Source: Mucilaginibacter_A sp964236465
GTDB lineage: Bacteria > Bacteroidota > Bacteroidia > Sphingobacteriales > Sphingobacteriaceae
NCBI GenBank assembly: GCA_964236465.1
Contig: CAXSBZ010000037.1
Location: forward strand, 1 to 33,016
Reading direction: 5' to 3'
Length of the DNA: 33,016 bases
Shown here: piece by piece, positions 30,254-33,016 of the stretch
Layout: each line of letters starts with the position of its first letter
How positions within the stretch are numbered: position 1 is the first letter of the stretch
Made by a program: the position numbers and the translations under genes
Notes under the pieces: model-generated
The model's database searches: none
What the model saw: the letters and a program-made list of their open reading frames with translations, nothing else
Told to the model about the DNA's origin: nothing

Positions 30254-30261
30254 CAAAGATA
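30254..30261 (-). promoter_or_regulatory. Candidate -7 element for the unknown gene, leaderless arrangement
   Basis: TATCTTTG on the minus strand matches TAnnTTTG and ends 5 nt before the ATG at 30248. No clear -33 TTTG is seen. Confidence 0.4.
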
Positions 30262-30304
30262 GAAATGATTTCGGGCGGGATTTTTTAGCTTTAGGCGATT
30301 TAAC

Positions 30305-31333
30305 ATGAAACTGACTTACCAACCTTTTCAGCTCGAACTGAAACATCCGTTCAGCATTTCCAAATTTACACGGAACCATACACCTATAATTTTGCTTCAA
30401 CTGCATTACGAAGGTTTTACTGGTTATGGTGAAGCTTCGATGGTGCCGTATTTGGGCGAAAATTTAGAAACAGCTGCGGTTTTTTTGCAAAAAGTTGATT
30501 TGAAAAGATTGCAGTATCCGTTCAATATGGCCGAAATCATGAATTATTTGGATGATCTCGCGCCCGAGAACACCAATATTAAAGCTGCTGTTGATATTGC
30601 TTTTCATGATTTGATCGGGAAAATCGAACAAAAACCTTGTTATAAAATGTTCGGTTCTGATCTGCAGCAAATGCCGGTTACCAGTTTTACTTTGGGTTTG
30701 GATTTGCCCGAAATGATGATTAAAAAAACGCAGGAAGCAGCTGATTTTAAAGTAATTAAGATAAAATTAGGCAAAGATAATGATGAAGAAATCATCCGCG
30801 CCATCCGTTCCGTCACCAATGTTCCGCTTTATGTGGATGCCAATCAGGGCTGGACGGACAGGCAGCAATCGCTCGATAAAATTTTTTGGCTGCACGAACA
30901 AGGCGTAGAACTGATTGAGCAGCCGATGGATAAGAACGATTTGGACGGCAATGCCTGGCTGACGAAAAATAGCCCGGTTATGATTATTGGCGATGAAGCC
31001 GTTCAGCGTTTTGCAGATGTAGAAAAAGCACAAGGCATTTATCATGGCATCAACGTAAAACTGATGAAATCTGCTGGAATGCATGAAGGCTACCGAATGA
31101 TTTTGAAAGCCAGAGAGTTGGGTTTGAAAGTGCTGATCGGCTGCATGAGTGAAACCAGTTGCGCTACTTTGGCTGCTGCTGCCCTGGCCCCGCTTTGCGA
31201 TTGGGCTGATCTGGACGGGCCGTTCCTCACCAAAAATAACCCTTACCAAAACCCGGATTTTGCCGATGGAAAATATGTGCTAAAAGAAGCATTTGGCTTG
31301 GGGCTGAAGTTTGTTGGCGGTTCTTTGTTGTAG
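30305..31333 (+). CDS. Dipeptide (L-Ala-D/L-Glu type) epimerase, enolase superfamily
   Basis: 342 residues from the ATG at 30305. The enolase-superfamily plan is clear: an N-terminal capping domain with a TGYGEASMVPYL loop, then a TIM barrel. The catalytic K-x-K is Lys152-I-Lys154 (FKVIKIKLG), metal ligands are Asp178 (DANQGW), Glu205 (LIEQP) and Asp230 (IGDEA), and the opposite base is Lys252 (VKLMK). The C-terminal GCMSET and DWADLDGPFL segments are typical of dipeptide epimerases, where the D-x-D motif binds the substrate's amino group. It epimerises dipeptides such as Ala-Glu, probably from peptidoglycan turnover. Genic 11-mer at 31281-31291 encodes LKEAF. Confidence 0.93.
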   Translation: MKLTYQPFQLELKHPFSISKFTRNHTPIILLQLHYEGFTGYGEASMVPYLGENLETAAVFLQKVDLKRLQYPFNMAEIMNYLDDLAPENTNIKAAVDIAFHDLIGKIEQKPCYKMFGSDLQQMPVTSFTLGLDLPEMMIKKTQEAADFKVIKIKLGKDNDEEIIRAIRSVTNVPLYVDANQGWTDRQQSLDKIFWLHEQGVELIEQPMDKNDLDGNAWLTKNSPVMIIGDEAVQRFADVEKAQGIYHGINVKLMKSAGMHEGYRMILKARELGLKVLIGCMSETSCATLAAAALAPLCDWADLDGPFLTKNNPYQNPDFADGKYVLKEAFGLGLKFVGGSLL

Positions 31334-31504
31334 CAGCGGTTTATAGATAGCCTGATTATTTTTGAGGCTCAGCTTTTATCTTCCCCGATCACTTCCTTTT
31401 GATTTGATATTAGAAACCCTTGAAGGAATTTAAACTTTGATGTTAACTTCATCAACGTTTTGACAAGTTTAAAATGGCGCGTCGGGTTGATGAAATTATG
31501 CCGA

Positions 31505-31515
31505 TAAAAACAGTA
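31505..31515 (-). repeat. Dispersed 11-mer (ACTGT form)
   Basis: TACTGTTTTTA on the minus strand, then TCGGC and ATAATTTC. It lies 172 bp after the epimerase stop. Confidence 0.7.
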
Positions 31516-31567
31516 TGGCTGACAGTTACTTTTTGTGCATCTTCAACCATTCGCGGCCCGCTTTATC

Positions 31568-31605
31568 AACCCTAAAATTTTTTAGGGTTCCCTGGTTCTG
31601 CCAGG
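31568..31605. terminator. Two adjacent hairpins before the secreted oxidoreductase
   Basis: AACCCTAAAA-TT-TTTTAGGGTT (31568-31589) is a perfect stem; CCTGG-TTCTG-CCAGG (31591-31605) follows one base later. They could terminate transcription from the epimerase or act as an operator or leader; no T-run follows, so the call is uncertain. Confidence 0.4.
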
Positions 31606-31614
31606 TTATGTACA

Positions 31615-31645
31615 TTGTTTTTCTATCCGGCTGATACTACCTTTT
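31615..31645 (+). promoter_or_regulatory. Candidate promoter for the secreted oxidoreductase
   Basis: TTGT at 31615-31618 and TACCTTTT at 31638-31645 are 19 bp apart, close to the Bacteroidota TTTG-N19-21-TAnnTTTG pattern. The last base of the -7 box differs from consensus. Confidence 0.35.
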
Positions 31646-31705
31646 TTTTAAACCGTAACAATTATAAGTGTACACTTGTTGCAACTTAAATTGATTTCAA
31701 AATAT

Positions 31706-32824
31706 ATGGTTACGATTAAAAAAAGCAATGGCCACGCATTAGTTTTCATTCAAAAAATCATCCTGATTGTATTGTTGGGTGGTATAACCAATTGTGTTTC
31801 TGCACAAAAGTTAATCCGGGTAGTTGTAGCAGGATTAAACCATACCCATGTTCATGGCATTTTAAGCCAGTACAATAAAGGGGCAGTAGATATTGTTGGG
31901 ATAGCTGAACCGGATAAGCAGTTACAGCAAAAATTCAGTAAGCTTTATCACCTCCCTGAATCTTTGTTTTCCACCAACCTGAAGGAATTATTATTACAGA
32001 AAAAACCTGATGCCGTATTGGGTTATAATGCTGTTGGAAAGCATTTGGAAGTTGTTGAAATATGCGCGCCCTTAGGAATTTCTGTTATGGTAGAAAAACC
32101 GCTGGCAGCAACGTTGGCACAGGCAAAGCAGATTGAATCATTAGCCTTAAAATATCGCATCAAGGTATTAACCAATTATGAAACAACTTGGTATCCATCC
32201 AACAAGGAAGTTTACAATACGATTGGTACAGACAGCATCGGGCAGATTAAAAAAATGGTTGTGCATGATGGGCATCAAGGCCCGATAGAAATTGGTTGCC
32301 CGCCAGAATTTTTAAGCTGGCTAACAGATCCGGTATTAAACGGTGCCGGAGCGTTAAATGATTTTGGCTGCTATGGTGCAGATTTGATGACCTGGCTGAT
32401 GAAAGGCCGCAAACCAATTGCTGTAACGGCCATAACCCGACATTACAAACCCGCTCTTTATCCTAAAGTTGATGATGATGCCACTATTATTGTAGAATAC
32501 CCGGAAGCAACAGGGTTGATCGAAGCATCCTGGAACTGGCCGTTTGCCATCAAAGATTTGGAAGTATTTGGAGAAAGAGGCTATCTGCACGCCCTTAATA
32601 ACGAGGATATAACCAGCAGAATGCGGGAAAATATTAAAGGTTCAAAGAAAGCAGCACCCTTAGCTGCAAATGAGGCTTCTCCGATTGCTTATTTAACAGC
32701 TGTTCTTCAAAACAAGCTTCCCGGAACCGATGATCTGTCATCCTTAAAATACAACATGCTTGTGATGGAAATACTGGATGCAGCAAAAAGATCAGCAGCA
32801 ACAGGTAAAAGAATTGTTTTATAG
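31706..32824 (+). CDS. Secreted Gfo/Idh/MocA-family oxidoreductase
   Basis: 372 residues from the ATG at 31706; the open frame starts at a TTG at 31676, but the ATG gives a proper signal peptide (basic residues, a hydrophobic run IILIVLLGGI, cleavage after VSA). The mature part begins with a Rossmann strand RVVVAGLNHTHVHGIL in which the usual G-x-G-x-x-G is replaced by GLNHTH, followed by VGIAEPD and the EKP motif (MVEKPLA), characteristic of the family. The C-terminal half matches the Gfo/Idh/MocA sheet domain. Such proteins act on sugars or inositols with NAD(P), which is unusual outside the cytoplasm. The signal shows no twin-arginine, so how cofactor would be bound is unclear. Substrate unknown. 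Confidence 0.88.
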   Translation: MVTIKKSNGHALVFIQKIILIVLLGGITNCVSAQKLIRVVVAGLNHTHVHGILSQYNKGAVDIVGIAEPDKQLQQKFSKLYHLPESLFSTNLKELLLQKKPDAVLGYNAVGKHLEVVEICAPLGISVMVEKPLAATLAQAKQIESLALKYRIKVLTNYETTWYPSNKEVYNTIGTDSIGQIKKMVVHDGHQGPIEIGCPPEFLSWLTDPVLNGAGALNDFGCYGADLMTWLMKGRKPIAVTAITRHYKPALYPKVDDDATIIVEYPEATGLIEASWNWPFAIKDLEVFGERGYLHALNNEDITSRMRENIKGSKKAAPLAANEASPIAYLTAVLQNKLPGTDDLSSLKYNMLVMEILDAAKRSAATGKRIVL

Positions 32825-32893
32825 CTTTTTAATTCTTTTATTATTAGTTGGCTTAATGACAGCCGGTTTAAATTTATACTTTGAAAATAACAA

Positions 32894-32904
32894 TGCTTCT
32901 TTTA
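32894..32904 (+). repeat. Dispersed 11-mer (GCTTC form)
   Basis: TGCTTCTTTTA, TGCC and TATAAATTTG, in the intergenic region at the right end of the window (32825-33016), which holds no gene I can support. Confidence 0.7.
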
Positions 32905-32983
32905 TGCCTATAAATTTGAGGTTTAAGAACCTGTTTAAATTTCATTCAATTTCACTTTTGCATATAGTTAATATCAACGCAGA

Positions 32984-32994
32984 TGCTTCTTTTA
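32984..32994 (+). repeat. Dispersed 11-mer (GCTTC form), near the window edge
   Basis: TGCTTCTTTTA, CCTAA and TAAAAATTGGTA. Same orientation as the copy 90 bp upstream; the neighbouring gene lies outside the window. Confidence 0.7.
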
Positions 32995-33016
32995 CCTAAT
33001 AAAAATTGGTATTGGC

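Larger units (their letters stand above)
31334..31705. other. 372-bp intergenic region upstream of the secreted oxidoreductase
   Basis: It holds, in order, a minus-strand 11-mer (31505-31515), a 22-bp palindrome (31568-31589), a small GC hairpin (31591-31605) and a candidate promoter (31615-31645). A short open frame at 31474-31575 has no gene-like features. No RNA gene is recognisable, but the hairpins leave room for an untranslated leader or a terminator pair. Confidence 0.5.

Noticed and set aside
31474..31575. 33-codon open frame containing a copy of the word
   Set aside because: Too short, no recognisable start context or family; most likely a chance frame or an old gene remnant in the intergenic region.
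1092..32994. CRISPR array explanation for the repeated word
   Set aside because: Copies are 11 bp, irregularly spaced, on both strands and inside genes; there are no regular spacers and no cas genes.
1092..32994. Promoter (-33/-7) explanation for the word
   Set aside because: It does not contain TTTG or TAnnTTTG in the right arrangement, faces either way with respect to genes, and half of the copies are inside coding sequence.
32778..32999. 73-residue plus-strand open frame with hydrophobic stretch
   Set aside because: It overlaps the end of the oxidoreductase in another frame and then runs through two copies of the dispersed word; the amino-acid sequence looks like translated repeat.

Overview
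The window looks like chromosomal DNA from a member of the Bacteroidota, most likely a Sphingobacteriaceae (Pedobacter/Mucilaginibacter-like). The evidence is an AT-leaning composition, start codons without clear Shine-Dalgarno sites, TAnnTTTG-type -7 boxes close to several starts, an ABC permease fused to an M1 peptidase, and protein sequences typical of that phylum. I see no rRNA, tRNA, prophage, transposase or CRISPR array. Most genes are housekeeping; the accessory material is small (two toxin-antitoxin loci, one of them duplicated) and there is a very striking dispersed DNA word.

Layout. 1-3093 (minus): fumC, a small lipoprotein, an S1/P1 nuclease and a low-molecular-weight tyrosine phosphatase cut by the window edge. 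3244-3710 (minus): a ParE/RelE-type toxin and its antitoxin. 4007-6253 (plus): a serine hydrolase lipoprotein, YbaB and a UPF0173 metal hydrolase, closed by a strong terminator. 6436-7335 (minus): a short-chain dehydrogenase between two diverged direct repeats. 7569-12041 (plus): an ABC ATPase plus a 1190-residue permease/aminopeptidase fusion. 12162-14851 (minus): glgA-glgC for glycogen synthesis, sharing a bidirectional terminator with the ABC genes. 14934-19873 (minus): polA, tag (with an in-frame 36-bp tandem duplication), a WXXGXW-type lipoprotein, an alkyltransferase-like protein and trmB, so three DNA damage or repair genes lie close together. 19983-24062 (minus): a holin-like membrane protein pair, an outer-membrane beta-barrel with a TSP3 motif and a basic His/Thr/Lys tail, and an NtrC-type sigma-54 response regulator followed by a 65-residue orphan H-box protein. 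24264-33016: glnS, a small membrane protein, two tandem antitoxin/PIN modules (the second PIN gene killed by two amber codons), hisS, an unknown conserved protein, a dipeptide epimerase and a secreted Gfo/Idh/MocA-type protein.

The most unusual signal is a family of 11-mers, T[G/A]CT[TC or GT]TTTTA, read on either strand. I count 36 exact copies (17 intergenic, 19 inside genes) where only a fraction of one is expected. The genic copies are read in several different frames and encode unrelated peptides, so the constraint is on DNA, not protein. Intergenic copies carry an AT-rich tract about one helical turn further on, and some form convergent pairs. This density, two-strand distribution and core-plus-AT-tract design resemble the DNA uptake signal sequences of Pasteurellaceae and Neisseriaceae. 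An uptake-sequence role in this Bacteroidota lineage is my inference; no competence gene lies in the window.
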